63,335 nucleotides of DNA from CAZUNB01 sp964622235 (GTDB lineage: Bacteria; Patescibacteriota; Saccharimonadia; Saccharimonadales; JAGPDM01): contig CAZUNB010000002.1 in the NCBI GenBank assembly GCA_964622235.1, positions 1 through 63,335 of the forward strand, written 5' to 3'. Every line of letters begins with the position of its first letter. Within the stretch, counting starts at the first letter, position 1. Below, piece after piece: positions 1-9,068 of this stretch. Under the pieces are notes generated by a model that saw only the letters and a program-made list of their open reading frames with translations, was not told the origin of the DNA and searched no databases. The position numbers and the translations under genes were made by a program.

Positions 1-1
1 A

Positions 2-223
2 ATCCAAGGCCTTACATTCTTTATCGGACGGAGTTTACTCGAGCTTGGCGTGTCTGAAGCATCACTTACAACTGGATATTACAAAAAACTCCTAGCTTTA
101 GCCGAACAAGAAAAACAACATTCCGATGCGTTATTTTTAACTGTCGAGTCTGCCAACCCCTACGCATCAGAAGTACGAAAACGTTTTCTGGAGCAAGCGC
201 AGCAAATCCATGACCGACTCTAG
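2..223 (+). CDS. 3' end of an unidentified gene (partial)
   Basis: Seventy-three codons of a gene that starts outside the window are visible, ending in TAG at 221-223. The visible part is a soluble, helix-prone C-terminal segment rich in Lys, Gln and Glu, with no motif I can name. Its end overlaps the ATG of the MutY-like gene by 14 bases in another frame, which suggests co-transcription. The product is unknown. Confidence 0.55.
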   Translation: MQGLTFFIGRSLLELGVSEASLTTGYYKKLLALAEQEKQHSDALFLTVESANPYASEVRKRFLEQAQQIHDRL

Positions 224-994
224 CTTTCGTTATCTTATTTGGGGCTTTTTTAAAGAAAACAAAAGACAATTCCCCTGGCGAAATACGACAGATTTTTACA
301 AAATTTTTGTAAGTGAAGTCATGTTGCAACAAACACAGGCACCACGAGTCATCGACCACTATCATTGTTTCCCAATGTGGCGTCATTGGCACATGCTAGT
401 CAAGCTGAAGTTGTCACAGCATGGCAGGGACTTGGCTACTACCGCCGTGCTCGGTTTATCCATCAAGCAGCCCAGGAAATCTACAAACGTGGTTGGGATG
501 TATCACCGCCGTCTGATCCGAAATTAGTAAGTGAGCTGCCAGGTATTGGATATAATACTGCCGCAGCAATTTTGGTCTATTCTCAGAATTTATCACTTGG
601 TTTTGTTGAGACAAATATTCGTACAGTCATGATCTATCATTTTTTTGCTGATAAAGAGAAGATAAGTGAAAAAGATATATTGACTAAAATTACCAAAGTG
701 CTTGATTATGATAATCCACGTGAGTGGTACTGGGCATTAATGGACTACGGTACATATCTTAAACGGCAAGGAGTTATAACCCACAAAAAAGCCAGCATTT
801 ATACTAAACAGTCAACATTTGATGGTAGCACCCGCCAGCTTCGGGCTAATATTCTGCGTTTTGTTACTCAAGAAGCGTGTAATCAAGTACAGCTAGAGAA
901 AAAGTTTTCTGATCCAAGGCTAAATGAGATAATAGCAGGACTAGTCCGTGATAAATTGCTCCAAAGGAAAGAAGGGAGATATTGTCTGTATTAG
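210..994 (+). pseudogene. mutY: A/G-specific adenine glycosylase (MutY-like), frame-disrupted, lacks Fe-S ligands
   Basis: MutY removes adenine paired with 8-oxoguanine in base-excision repair. Two reading frames share the gene. Bases 210 to about 362 give the N-terminus with FPWR and the catalytic-Glu segment SEVMLQQTQ. From about 362 another frame continues with GLGYYRRAR, the helix-hairpin-helix LPGIGYNTAAAI and the Asp-bearing LMDYG. Compared with E. coli MutY, about 13 bases are missing between DHY and FPNV, so this looks like a small deletion and not a one-base slip. The four cysteines that hold the 4Fe-4S cluster in classical MutY are absent after LMDYG, and there is no C-terminal 8-oxoG recognition domain. 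It is either a pseudogene or an assembly error; repeat-rich sequence at the joint (cattgtttccca) does not settle which. Confidence 0.75.
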
Positions 995-1036
995 TTATTA
1001 CAAATCACCAAAACACGTTCTGAATGCATGATTTGC

Positions 1037-1042
1037 TATAAT
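1037..1042 (+). promoter_or_regulatory. -10 box TATAAT, leaderless start of the gene at 1049
   Basis: TATAAT, preceded by TGC (extended -10), lies 6 bases before the ATG at 1049. Transcription would begin at or within a base or two of the start codon, so the mRNA would have no 5' leader. This spacing recurs across the window. Confidence 0.6.
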
Positions 1043-1048
1043 GATGCT

Positions 1049-1684
1049 ATGAAAGAAGTATGGAGTAATCGGATTGCTATTAGTTTGCTAATGATAAGCT
1101 TGTTATTAGTAGTTGGTTTGGCGGCTAGTCCAGCTGATGCTAGCGGTCCTACTCGTCTAGCATTGAGTGGCCAAACATTGAGTAAGCTTCAAGCGTCGAA
1201 CAAACAACAACAGAAGTTAGAAGACAGAGCGGAGTTGCCATGTCAGATTGTCAGAATCCGTTTGCAGTCTCAGTCTGATCGAGCTAGCTTGATACGGCTT
1301 GACCGAGTGGAGAGATACGAGAGAATTAGTTCACGACTAGAAAACCTAGTTGAGAGACTCCAGGTCAGCAAAATGCAGATTGGTGAATTACCACAAACCA
1401 TTTCTGTACTTCGTACTCGCATTAACAGCTTTCAAACTGCCAGTACTACCTACGAGTCAAGCTTGAGGACTGCTGCCGGCTCGGCTTGCACCGTCGAAGT
1501 AGACCAGCTAGAGAGCATGGTTGAAACTGCTCGAAACGATCAAAAGAATTTAATTGTGGCTGCTAGTAATGTCGATACTGCCATCAATAACCAAGTCGTT
1601 AAAAACTTAGAAACTTTTACGCTAACGAACATCAATGATACAGTAGATACCAACAAGCAAAAACAGGACAAAGCAAATGAGTAA
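1049..1684 (+). CDS. secreted coiled-coil protein of unknown function
   Basis: A 211-residue product with a basic N-terminus, a hydrophobic stretch at about residues 8-27 and a cleavage-like ASPADAS site, so it is probably exported. The mature part is Gln/Arg/Leu-rich with heptad-like spacing (about residues 45-125) typical of coiled coils, and carries two cysteines. An in-frame upstream ATG at 1028 precedes the -10 box and cannot be transcribed from it, hence the start at 1049. It overlaps the following membrane-protein gene by 8 bases, indicating one operon. I recognise no family. Confidence 0.7.
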   Translation: MKEVWSNRIAISLLMISLLLVVGLAASPADASGPTRLALSGQTLSKLQASNKQQQKLEDRAELPCQIVRIRLQSQSDRASLIRLDRVERYERISSRLENLVERLQVSKMQIGELPQTISVLRTRINSFQTASTTYESSLRTAAGSACTVEVDQLESMVETARNDQKNLIVAASNVDTAINNQVVKNLETFTLTNINDTVDTNKQKQDKANE

Positions 1685-2054
1685 AAAACTTAAACAACTA
1701 ACTAAATCATCAAGTTTTTTGGCTATTGTCTCAGCAGTTACGATTGCGTTAGTCTTGGTTTTTATTGGTACATTGACCTATAATGGCGAGGAGCAACTAG
1801 TGCTTGATTCTGGTACGAAGCCAAACTCAGACGAAGCAGTTAAGCAGATCGATAATCCAAATGAAGATGTTTTGCCAAAAGTAACTGAGCCAGTCACGTC
1901 GAGTTCGATTCAACAAGATCTAAAGATAATAACTAGTCAACTCGATGAGGTCGCCCAACCGAGCAGCGACTATGACGCCAATCAACTAAGTAATGATTCG
2001 CTCGGTATAAATCAGTTAAAAAAAGATAAAGCAGAGAGAGCAACCAAACAATGA
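1677..2054 (+). CDS. single-pass membrane protein, unknown function
   Basis: A 125-residue protein with a Lys-rich N-terminus, one transmembrane segment at about residues 13-33 and a polar Asp/Ser/Gln-rich tail, probably outside the cell. No conserved motif is evident. It overlaps its neighbours on both sides (8 bases upstream, ATGA downstream), so it is the middle gene of a three-gene operon with the secreted coiled-coil protein and the DUF427 protein. The tail ends in a Lys-rich stretch. Confidence 0.65.
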   Translation: MSKKLKQLTKSSSFLAIVSAVTIALVLVFIGTLTYNGEEQLVLDSGTKPNSDEAVKQIDNPNEDVLPKVTEPVTSSSIQQDLKIITSQLDEVAQPSSDYDANQLSNDSLGINQLKKDKAERATKQ

Positions 2055-2356
2055 AAGCCACATACAATGGAGTAGTGATAGCTGAGGCTGACAAGAAAGA
2101 TACTGTATTGATTGAAGGGGGTATATATTTTCCTCCTGATTCTTTAAAAAAAGAATTTTTTAAAGATAGTGACGGTCGTGAAACAGTATGTTTCTGGAAG
2201 GGTAAAGCCAGCTACTATGACGTTGTTGCCGGCGGAAAAATCTCAGAAATGGCAGCTTGGTATTACGCTGAACCTAAAGATGGCTCAATTGATAGAGTTG
2301 GGAAAGATTTCACTAAGTTTGTTTCTTTCTATCCTGTAGTCACAATTAGCGAATAG
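2051..2356 (+). CDS. DUF427 domain protein
   Basis: A 101-residue protein that fits the small DUF427 family: an N-terminal strand with NGVVIAEA, the YFPPDSL segment, the TVCFWKGKASYYDV core and the AAWYYAEP segment near the end. The domain fills the whole protein, as usual for this family. Biochemical function is not established; a beta-barrel fold is reported for the family. The start ATG overlaps the preceding stop (ATGA), so it is translationally coupled to the membrane protein upstream. Confidence 0.85.
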   Translation: MKATYNGVVIAEADKKDTVLIEGGIYFPPDSLKKEFFKDSDGRETVCFWKGKASYYDVVAGGKISEMAAWYYAEPKDGSIDRVGKDFTKFVSFYPVVTISE

Positions 2357-2435
2357 CTATACTTTATACTTGCTTTATAGATAGATTACTGTTATAGTAA
2401 TTAGTATCAACAACTAAAATAAAAAAAAGACAAAA

Positions 2436-3482
2436 ATGATTAATAATCCATCTAGTATTGTTTATGATGCTAAACAGCACGCACGTAACAACCGCTTTCG
2501 ACCAATCCGTGGTTTGATTCGAAATTTTCGTTCGCAAAAAACTACTCGTCGAGCTTCGTTAGCTTTGATTACTGCAATGGCTATTTGGGGCGGAACAGTG
2601 GTTGTCGCCAAATTATTACTCGAAGGGTTACCGTCTCTATCTCTAGTCGGCATCCGTTTCCTGATTGCTACTTTGTTTCTCTTGCCTGGACTGTTTCGCT
2701 TTTTTAAAAATAATAAGCTGAAAGACTACTTAGTTGTTGCAATTATTGGAGTAGTTTGTAATGGCTTGCCAGTTGCACTCATATTTACTTCACTTGATCA
2801 TATTTCAGCAACTGAGTACGGTATTGTCAGCAGTCTTGGTCCAATCATCATGTTTATGATGTCTCTACTTATTCTAAGAGAGCGAATGCGTAAGAGGGTA
2901 ATGATTGGCTTGGCAGTCGCGGCATTAGGCGCAATGTATGTTGCATTCTTTGGATCTCCGGAAGGGTTGACTGGTGATGTTATTTTAGGGAGCACGCTTC
3001 TAATTGCAGCATTAATTACGGATAATCTTGGCACAATCTTAACGAAGAAATACTCAAAACATTATGATTTATCAGAGCTTTTATCCGCCAGGATATTTTT
3101 TGCAGGAATAGTTTTTATACCAATTATGGCTATACAGTTCGATAGTTGGAGTTTTGCTGGTATCAACCCAGTCATTTTTATTGGATTGATATTTTTAATG
3201 ACGCTGTTGAATGTAGTAATTGCGATAAAACTTCTGTATTTCGCTATTGATAATATGACAGGCGAAGAAGCTAGCCCATATGGATACCTCCAACCAGTCT
3301 TTGCAGTTATTTCGGCGCAGATTTTCTTGCGAGAAATGATCACGATACATCAAGTCTTAGGTGCCGCAATAATTACATCAGGAGTTTATTTTGCTGAAAA
3401 TCAGGCTAGAAAACCTGTTCACTATCGTTCGTGGCGTGAACGGTTGTCGCACCAATTCAAGCTACTGTTTGTTCGTTTATAA
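2436..3482 (+). CDS. EamA/DMT-family transporter
   Basis: A 348-residue integral membrane protein with about ten transmembrane helices in two EamA repeats (about residues 40-170 and 180-315). The first helix has the typical AMAIWGGTVVVAKLLL and the end of the second repeat has the family-typical QPVFAVISAQIFLRE. Members export or import small metabolites; the substrate cannot be predicted. The extra N-terminal 40 residues are basic and cytosolic. The first ATG is used; an A-rich stretch but no strong ribosome-binding site precedes it. Confidence 0.85.
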   Translation: MINNPSSIVYDAKQHARNNRFRPIRGLIRNFRSQKTTRRASLALITAMAIWGGTVVVAKLLLEGLPSLSLVGIRFLIATLFLLPGLFRFFKNNKLKDYLVVAIIGVVCNGLPVALIFTSLDHISATEYGIVSSLGPIIMFMMSLLILRERMRKRVMIGLAVAALGAMYVAFFGSPEGLTGDVILGSTLLIAALITDNLGTILTKKYSKHYDLSELLSARIFFAGIVFIPIMAIQFDSWSFAGINPVIFIGLIFLMTLLNVVIAIKLLYFAIDNMTGEEASPYGYLQPVFAVISAQIFLREMITIHQVLGAAIITSGVYFAENQARKPVHYRSWRERLSHQFKLLFVRL

Positions 3483-3601
3483 GCCCAATATTAGTATAGT
3501 TTCTGCTGATCTAAGGCAGCTATTTATATTAGACCATAAAATACTTGACAAATCTAGAGAGAGAGTAGGCTAAAAGACATAATCAATAAATAAGGAAAAA
3601 T

Positions 3602-4048
3602 ATGTCACATTTGGATCAATTACCACAGAGTGATCATGTACCTAATAGAGAATTTATGGAGGGTTTTGTTCCAAGAATTGATGGAAAAATTTTGGATGAA
3701 CCGACAGCCATAAGCCGAAGTCTAGCGCCAGAAGATGCTGATGTCTATCAGGCGTTGGCGGATTTTTTAGGTGTAGAAATATCAAGACACAGAATTAGGG
3801 GTGGTGCGACTATTGGGTTTGATGATCAGTCACTTCGAGATGATTTGGCTAATCTTATAGCAAAAAGACAGTTCACTAATGTTACACCAGATCAACAGTC
3901 ACAAGATCTTTGGTCAGCCGCAGGTCAAGGGAGAACCGATATTGTTGTCTTTTCATCTCAAGATCCAGAAGAAGTCGAAAGACTACCAATTGGTGTAGAT
4001 ATAATTCAGGAAGCTGAAGAAATTATTAGAGCATCACAAACAGAATAA
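3602..4048 (+). CDS. hypothetical acidic soluble protein
   Basis: A 148-residue acidic protein without signal peptide or membrane segment. It shows no motif I recognise. The start is supported by the ribosome-binding site AAGGA 7 bases upstream. It stands alone between a transporter gene and guaB on the other strand. Confidence 0.6.
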   Translation: MSHLDQLPQSDHVPNREFMEGFVPRIDGKILDEPTAISRSLAPEDADVYQALADFLGVEISRHRIRGGATIGFDDQSLRDDLANLIAKRQFTNVTPDQQSQDLWSAAGQGRTDIVVFSSQDPEEVERLPIGVDIIQEAEEIIRASQTE

Positions 4049-4093
4049 TCCTAGATTAATACCGTGATTAGTTTTGTTACTATTCTTGATTTT

Positions 4094-5563
4094 CTACGGG
4101 CGGTAGTTAGGGGCTTCGCTAGTAATTTCAACGTCATGAGGATGGTTTTCTTTGACACCGGATTGTGACACGCGTATAAATTCTCCTTTATCGTAGAGCT
4201 CTTCGACTGTAGCAGCGCCAACATAGCCCATGCCGGCACGAAGGCCACCAACTAACTGAAAGATGGTGCTGACAAGTGGTCCACGATAAGGAATTCGTCC
4301 TTCAATTCCTTCGGGCACTAGCTTCTGTTCAAGGTCAAACTCCTCGACATTATCTTGGAAGTAACGATCACGACTACCGCGCTTCATAGCGCCAAGACTG
4401 CCCATACCACGATACGACTTGTAGGCGCGTCCTTGGTAGATTGTGCGTTCACCTGGTGCTTCATCAGTTCCAGCTAATAATCCGCCAAGCATAACGCTTG
4501 ATGCGCCGGCTGCGAGAGCTTTGACGATATCGCCACTGTACTTGATACCACCATCAGCTATAACAGGGATATCTTTGGGCCGAGCAGCTTTAATAACATT
4601 GGCAATAGCCGTTAGCTGAGGTACACCGATTCCAGCGATAATTCGTGTAGTGCAAATGCTACCTGGTCCGATGCCTACTTTGAGTCCATTGACACCAGCT
4701 GCTATTAAAGCTTCAGCAGCTTCTGCTGTAGCGATGTTACCGGCAATTAATTCAAGTTTAGGGTATTTTTTACGAACATCAGCCACGATGTCTATAACTT
4801 TTTGGCTGTGACCGTGTGCTGTATCGACTATAACTGCGTCGATGTCGGCTTCGACTAGCGCCGCAATCCGCTCAAAGGTATCACTACCAGTACCAACGGC
4901 GGCCGCGACACGTAAACGCCCTTCATCATCCTGATTGGCGTTCGGAAATTGCTGTCGCTTTTGAATGTCCTTGAAAGTTATTAATCCGGTTAGCTTGCCA
5001 GCATTATCAACGACAGGTAGTTTCTCTATGCGGTGTTGGTGCATCTGTTTGAGCGCATCGTGGTTATTGACGGGTTCGCTGATGGTGAAGAGCTTTGTTG
5101 TCATGATTTCGCCAAGTTTAGTTTGCATGTTTTTCACAAAACGCATATCACGGTTAGTAACTATACCTTCGAGTTTACCGTCTTTATCAACGATTGGGAT
5201 ACCAGTAATATTGTTTTCATTAGTGATGCGACGAGCGTAGGATATGCTTTGGTCTGATCTAGCAGTGATAGGGTCGCGGATGATAGTTGATTGTGCTCGT
5301 TTTACTTTTACCACTTCGGCGGCTTGTTCGGTTGGCATAAGTGAGCGATGGAGTACTCCGATTCCGCCAGCTCGTGCCATAGTGATAGCTGTATCAGCCT
5401 CAGTTACCGTGTCCATAGCCGCACTTATGATTGGTGTCGGCAAATCGATATGTTGGCTAAAACGTCCAGCTATGTTGACTTCGCTAGGCAGAACGTTACT
5501 CGCTCCAGGTAAGAGCAAGACGTCATCAAATGTAATTCCTAAAGAGATTGTTTTGTGTACCAT
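4094..5563 (-). CDS. guaB: inosine-5'-monophosphate dehydrogenase
   Basis: Oxidises IMP to XMP with NAD+, the first committed step to guanine nucleotides. The 489 residues are normal for the family. Seen in order: N-terminal GITFDDVLLLPG, a CBS-domain pair at about residues 95-205, the IMP loop GPGSICTTRI with the catalytic Cys, the DGGI segment, and the SYRGMGSLGAM substrate loop. With guaA and gmk in this window it completes the IMP to GDP route. It is transcribed from a near-consensus promoter with the ATG only 6 bases past the -10 box, so the mRNA is probably leaderless. Confidence 0.97.
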   Translation of the reverse strand: MVHKTISLGITFDDVLLLPGASNVLPSEVNIAGRFSQHIDLPTPIISAAMDTVTEADTAITMARAGGIGVLHRSLMPTEQAAEVVKVKRAQSTIIRDPITARSDQSISYARRITNENNITGIPIVDKDGKLEGIVTNRDMRFVKNMQTKLGEIMTTKLFTISEPVNNHDALKQMHQHRIEKLPVVDNAGKLTGLITFKDIQKRQQFPNANQDDEGRLRVAAAVGTGSDTFERIAALVEADIDAVIVDTAHGHSQKVIDIVADVRKKYPKLELIAGNIATAEAAEALIAAGVNGLKVGIGPGSICTTRIIAGIGVPQLTAIANVIKAARPKDIPVIADGGIKYSGDIVKALAAGASSVMLGGLLAGTDEAPGERTIYQGRAYKSYRGMGSLGAMKRGSRDRYFQDNVEEFDLEQKLVPEGIEGRIPYRGPLVSTIFQLVGGLRAGMGYVGAATVEELYDKGEFIRVSQSGVKENHPHDVEITSEAPNYRP

Positions 5564-5598
5564 AGATAGATTTTATAGAGGAATCTATCAAAAGTCAA
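5564..5598 (-). promoter_or_regulatory. guaB promoter with a dyad over the -10 box
   Basis: On the minus strand, TTGACT (5598-5593), a 17-base spacer, TAAAAT (5575-5570), 6 bases, then the guaB ATG. An inverted repeat GATAGATT / AATCTATC (5565-5572 and 5582-5589, 9-base spacer) covers the -10 box and the first transcribed bases, where a repressor would block RNA polymerase. Confidence 0.65.
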
Positions 5599-5723
5599 AA
5601 ATCATAAATATCGATGAGCGAGAAATTCTTTTTAGATACTTGAGGTTCAAAGGATACACCGACTTTGTTTTGTAATGCCGAAATGATGTATATTGATAGA
5701 TAGAATAATTGATGGAGGAAGTC

Positions 5724-6947
5724 ATGGTTACAAATCAGAAGAAAAAGAGAACAGTGCTGCTTGTACTGTTTGCGGTGATTCTGATTAACCTAGGTTTTGG
5801 CCTCAACGCTTCGGCAGTTACGGTTCGCGAAAACAATGATGAATATCGAGTTAGCGAAACACAGACAATTAATGATGATATATTCGTAAAATCAAATAGA
5901 GTTGTGATTGAAGGAGTTGTTAACGGCGATGTCTATGTAGCTGGTAGTGATATCAGTATTCGTGGCGTTGTTAATGGCGATGTTTTTGCGGCTGGCAGCA
6001 GTATCGAAGTTACTGGAACTATTCGTGACGATCTTTATGCCGCTGGCCAAACAATCTCGCTCAATAAAGCTGAGATTGGTGATAGTTTCATTGGCTTTGG
6101 CGCTAACGTTAAAACGACTGACGATACGGCAATTGGCGGGAGTGTGATTGCGGGTAGTAGTATGTTGACCTTGTCTGGCGATATTGGACGCGGTGTCATG
6201 GCCGGTAGCGACAATGTCTTATTGAACGCTCGTGTTGGTCAAAATAGCATTATTAGTACTAGTTCGTTGACGATTGGAGAAAAAGCGAAAATCAATCGAG
6301 ATATTGACTTATATTCTGAGAAAAAAGCTAAGCGAGAAACAGGCAGTCAAGTAGTAGGCAAGATTAATCTCAAGCAACATGAAGAGAAAGATGATGCACC
6401 GTATCTTGCTGGTTTTGTTGCGAAACTCATGGCTGCAGTTTTCCTTTTCACCACTAGCCTGATTATCGGTCTTGCAGCAATCTATGTATTCCGTCAAAGT
6501 GCAGAGCGAGTGATTAATATCAAGTCAAAAGATTATGGTCAAACATTTATCTGGGGAATCATCATTGCGCTAATCGGTATACCAATTAGTTTTCTGTTGA
6601 TGTTAAGCTTGATCGGATTTCCACTTGGTATTATTGCATTAGTACTCTGGTTACTGGCAATCTTTACGGCCAAAATCCCGGGCTCGTACTTACTAGGACG
6701 ATACTTACTACAAAAACGATCAGCCAATCGAAGCGATGCCAAACTTGTTGTATCACCATTGATCGCCTTAGCGCTTGGTTTAAGTATCTACTACATAGTT
6801 GGGCTGATTCCATTCGTTGGTGGCCTTGTTACAACTATAATCAGCATACTTGGACTTGGTGTGTTCGCAATGATTTATCCGCACAGAAGAGTTAAACGAA
6901 CTCCTACTAAAGCTACAGATAAAAAAGTGAAAGCAGATAGTAAATAA
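5724..6947 (+). CDS. bactofilin-like polymer-forming repeat protein with C-terminal membrane domain
   Basis: A 407-residue protein. Residues about 10-32 form a signal peptide. Residues about 50-190 are short beta-solenoid-like repeats (GDVYVAGSDISI, GDVFAAGSSIEV, DDLYAAGQTISL) like polymer-forming bactofilin-type proteins. A linker then leads to about four transmembrane helices (about residues 230-385) and a Lys-rich cytosolic tail. The repeat domain should lie outside the membrane. Start 5724 is chosen because GGAGG at 5714-5718 is correctly spaced for it; the ATG at 5712 overlaps that site. It overlaps the next gene by one base. The role is probably envelope structure, but unproven. Confidence 0.75.
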   Translation: MVTNQKKKRTVLLVLFAVILINLGFGLNASAVTVRENNDEYRVSETQTINDDIFVKSNRVVIEGVVNGDVYVAGSDISIRGVVNGDVFAAGSSIEVTGTIRDDLYAAGQTISLNKAEIGDSFIGFGANVKTTDDTAIGGSVIAGSSMLTLSGDIGRGVMAGSDNVLLNARVGQNSIISTSSLTIGEKAKINRDIDLYSEKKAKRETGSQVVGKINLKQHEEKDDAPYLAGFVAKLMAAVFLFTTSLIIGLAAIYVFRQSAERVINIKSKDYGQTFIWGIIIALIGIPISFLLMLSLIGFPLGIIALVLWLLAIFTAKIPGSYLLGRYLLQKRSANRSDAKLVVSPLIALALGLSIYYIVGLIPFVGGLVTTIISILGLGVFAMIYPHRRVKRTPTKATDKKVKADSK

Positions 6948-7585
6948 TGAAGATAACAAAATATGTTCATTCATGTTTACTGGTTGAAGATGAAGGTAAA
7001 GCTGTATTTATCGACCCAGGTAAGTGGAGCATGGAATCAGCTATAGCTGATTTAGCAAACTGGCCACGTATTGATTACGTTTTGGTTACGCATGAGCATC
7101 CAGACCATATGGATATCAATTTTATTGATACTATCCGTGACTATAATCCAGAGTGCTTGATTATTTCTAACAAGACGGTGACTGATAAACTAGATGCACG
7201 TGGCATGCATGCATCGATTTCTACTCCCAGTGAGATAAATATGGCGACAACCGCTCATGCACCAATGTGGACTGGACAACCAGCACCACCTGAGAACAGT
7301 TTGTTCACTCTTTGGAACAAACTAACGCACGTAGGTGACAGCTTTCAGATGATTAGGCCAGCTCCGATAGTGGCTATGCCAATTGTTTCTCCGTGGGGAT
7401 CATTTGCTGGTGCTATGGAGCTGTTACTGCAAATGCAGCCACAAGCTGTCATTCCGATCCATGACTGGCATTTATCTGATGAAGGTAAAGTTTGGTATTA
7501 CGAATTAGCTGAGAAAACACTTTCTCAAGCGGGAATCCAGTTCTTCCCAATCGGTGACTCTCAACCAATTGAGATTAATATCTAA
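6947..7585 (+). CDS. metallo-beta-lactamase-fold hydrolase (UlaG-like)
   Basis: A 212-residue protein. The HxHxDH metal site is seen as THEHPDHMD near residues 48-56, with a later metal-ligand region around IPIHDWH. The architecture resembles the UlaG/L-ascorbate-lactonase-like subgroup of cytosolic MBL hydrolases; the substrate is unknown. Its ATG overlaps the stop of the bactofilin-like gene (TAATG), so the two are translationally coupled. Confidence 0.8.
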   Translation: MKITKYVHSCLLVEDEGKAVFIDPGKWSMESAIADLANWPRIDYVLVTHEHPDHMDINFIDTIRDYNPECLIISNKTVTDKLDARGMHASISTPSEINMATTAHAPMWTGQPAPPENSLFTLWNKLTHVGDSFQMIRPAPIVAMPIVSPWGSFAGAMELLLQMQPQAVIPIHDWHLSDEGKVWYYELAEKTLSQAGIQFFPIGDSQPIEINI

Positions 7586-7611
7586 AAACTTTTTTATTAA
7601 TCATCCGTGAA

Positions 7612-8472
7612 CTATTTTTTGGTGTTTGGCATTGGTCTAATACTGGCAACGCTAAAGTAAGGCATTTTTATCTTGTGTTCTCTAAATGCATCGTTAAGTC
7701 TTAGTCGCAACTCACCGCTTACTGACCATTGTTTGAGGGGCTCGGTTTTGCCAACGATCTTTATAACAACAGATCGTTCAGAGAAACGATCAACTCGCAA
7801 GAATCGAGGCGTTTCGATAATGTGTTTTTTCCACTCTTTGTCCTCCGCTAACTGTGCTCCAACCTCGTTGACAACCTTTTGTACAAGTTTCAAGTCTGAA
7901 TCATAGGCTACATCGATATCGAGGTTAATGCCAGCAAAGTCTTTGCTTTTATTACCTGCAACTTGAATTATTCCGTTAGGCACATGAAATAGTTGACCAT
8001 CAAGATCACGAAGCTCTGTTAAACGGAGGCTAATGTCTTCGACTGTACCTGAAATCTGAACACTACCCGTGTTGAGTGTAACTACATCTCCAACTCGATA
8101 TTGATTTTCAGTAATAATAAAAATACCTGATATAACATCTCTGATTAACCACTGACCACCAAAGCCGAGTGCAACACCAAGCACACCTGCACTAGCGAGT
8201 AGCGGCTGGATATTGATTTCAAGAATAGACAGAATCATGGTGAATGCAATTGCGTAGATAACAACGCCTAGTGATGCGTAGACGATATCTCTTAATGTTT
8301 CTTCACGGCGCATTCTTTCACCATCGTTACTAAATTTTTCAGCTTTCATCAAACTTTTAATGAAACGCTTGATGGGTAGTTTACTATTTCGCCTAACAAA
8401 TACCGCCACAAAAGATATAATTAGGATGTGAAATCCTTCATTTAGTAGCCATTGTGTTAATGTTTTATACAT
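7612..8472 (-). CDS. mscS: MscS-family mechanosensitive ion channel
   Basis: Small-conductance mechanosensitive channel that releases solutes on hypo-osmotic shock. The 286 residues hold about three transmembrane segments in the first 120 residues, including the pore-lining Gly/Ala-rich helix with LGVALGFGGQWL, followed by the soluble MscS domain (FIITENQYRVGD, then a beta-rich middle). Length matches E. coli MscS. It is divergent from tsaC, and the -10 box TATACT lies 7 bases before its ATG. Confidence 0.93.
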   Translation of the reverse strand: MYKTLTQWLLNEGFHILIISFVAVFVRRNSKLPIKRFIKSLMKAEKFSNDGERMRREETLRDIVYASLGVVIYAIAFTMILSILEINIQPLLASAGVLGVALGFGGQWLIRDVISGIFIITENQYRVGDVVTLNTGSVQISGTVEDISLRLTELRDLDGQLFHVPNGIIQVAGNKSKDFAGINLDIDVAYDSDLKLVQKVVNEVGAQLAEDKEWKKHIIETPRFLRVDRFSERSVVIKIVGKTEPLKQWSVSGELRLRLNDAFREHKIKMPYFSVASIRPMPNTKK

Positions 8473-8479
8473 TGGTTTT

Positions 8480-8519
8480 AGTATAGCAATAAATCGAATC
8501 TTTCGTCAGTTGCTATACT
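8480..8519. promoter_or_regulatory. divergent leaderless promoters of mscS and tsaC
   Basis: On the minus strand TATACT (8485-8480), preceded by TTGC, is 7 bases before the mscS ATG. On the plus strand TATACT (8514-8519), also preceded by TTGC, is 6 bases before the tsaC ATG. Both genes should give leaderless mRNAs from a 53-base intergenic region. Confidence 0.65.
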
Positions 8520-8525
8520 AAAGCC

Positions 8526-9068
8526 ATGAGTCATGATGATCTAACTGAAGCAATCAATGCCTTGAAAGACAATAAGTTGGTGGTCACACCGACTGATACT
8601 ATTTATGGAATATTGGCACGAGCCTCTTCGGAAAGCGCTGTTGAGGAGGTTTACAAAGTCCGTAAAAGACAAAGTAATAAGCCATGTATTATTCTGGTAT
8701 CTGACGTTTTGCAGCTCAAAGCATTTGGCGTGAAAGAAGATAAGTTGATGCAGGCGAGCACCTATTGGCCTGGACCAGTGAGCTTGATATTACCGGTAGA
8801 GAGTGTAGATAATTACCTAACTAGAGGAAAAGCTAGTTTAGCTTTTCGTTTGCCTGATTATAAATTTTTACAAAAAATTATTGAGCAAACCGGCCCGCTT
8901 ATTGCACCAAGTGCAAATATCGCTGGTGAGCCTCCTGTTGAAACAATTGACGAAGCAAAACAGATTTTTGGAGATTTAATTAATTTATATGTTGATGGAG
9001 GAATCATACGTGGTGAAGCATCACGTTTGCTATCATTAGAGCATGAGCAACCACGCCGATTACGTTGA
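8526..9068 (+). CDS. tsaC: L-threonylcarbamoyladenylate synthase (TsaC/YrdC/Sua5)
   Basis: Makes threonylcarbamoyl-AMP from Thr, bicarbonate and ATP for t6A37 of ANN-decoding tRNAs. The 180 residues form a single YrdC domain: PTDTIYGI near the N-terminus, KVRKRQSNKP in the binding pocket, LAFRLPD, and IAPSANIAGEPP. This is the short TsaC form, without the Sua5 C-terminal domain. The end overlaps the aminotransferase gene by 26 bases. Confidence 0.93.
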   Translation: MSHDDLTEAINALKDNKLVVTPTDTIYGILARASSESAVEEVYKVRKRQSNKPCIILVSDVLQLKAFGVKEDKLMQASTYWPGPVSLILPVESVDNYLTRGKASLAFRLPDYKFLQKIIEQTGPLIAPSANIAGEPPVETIDEAKQIFGDLINLYVDGGIIRGEASRLLSLEHEQPRRLR

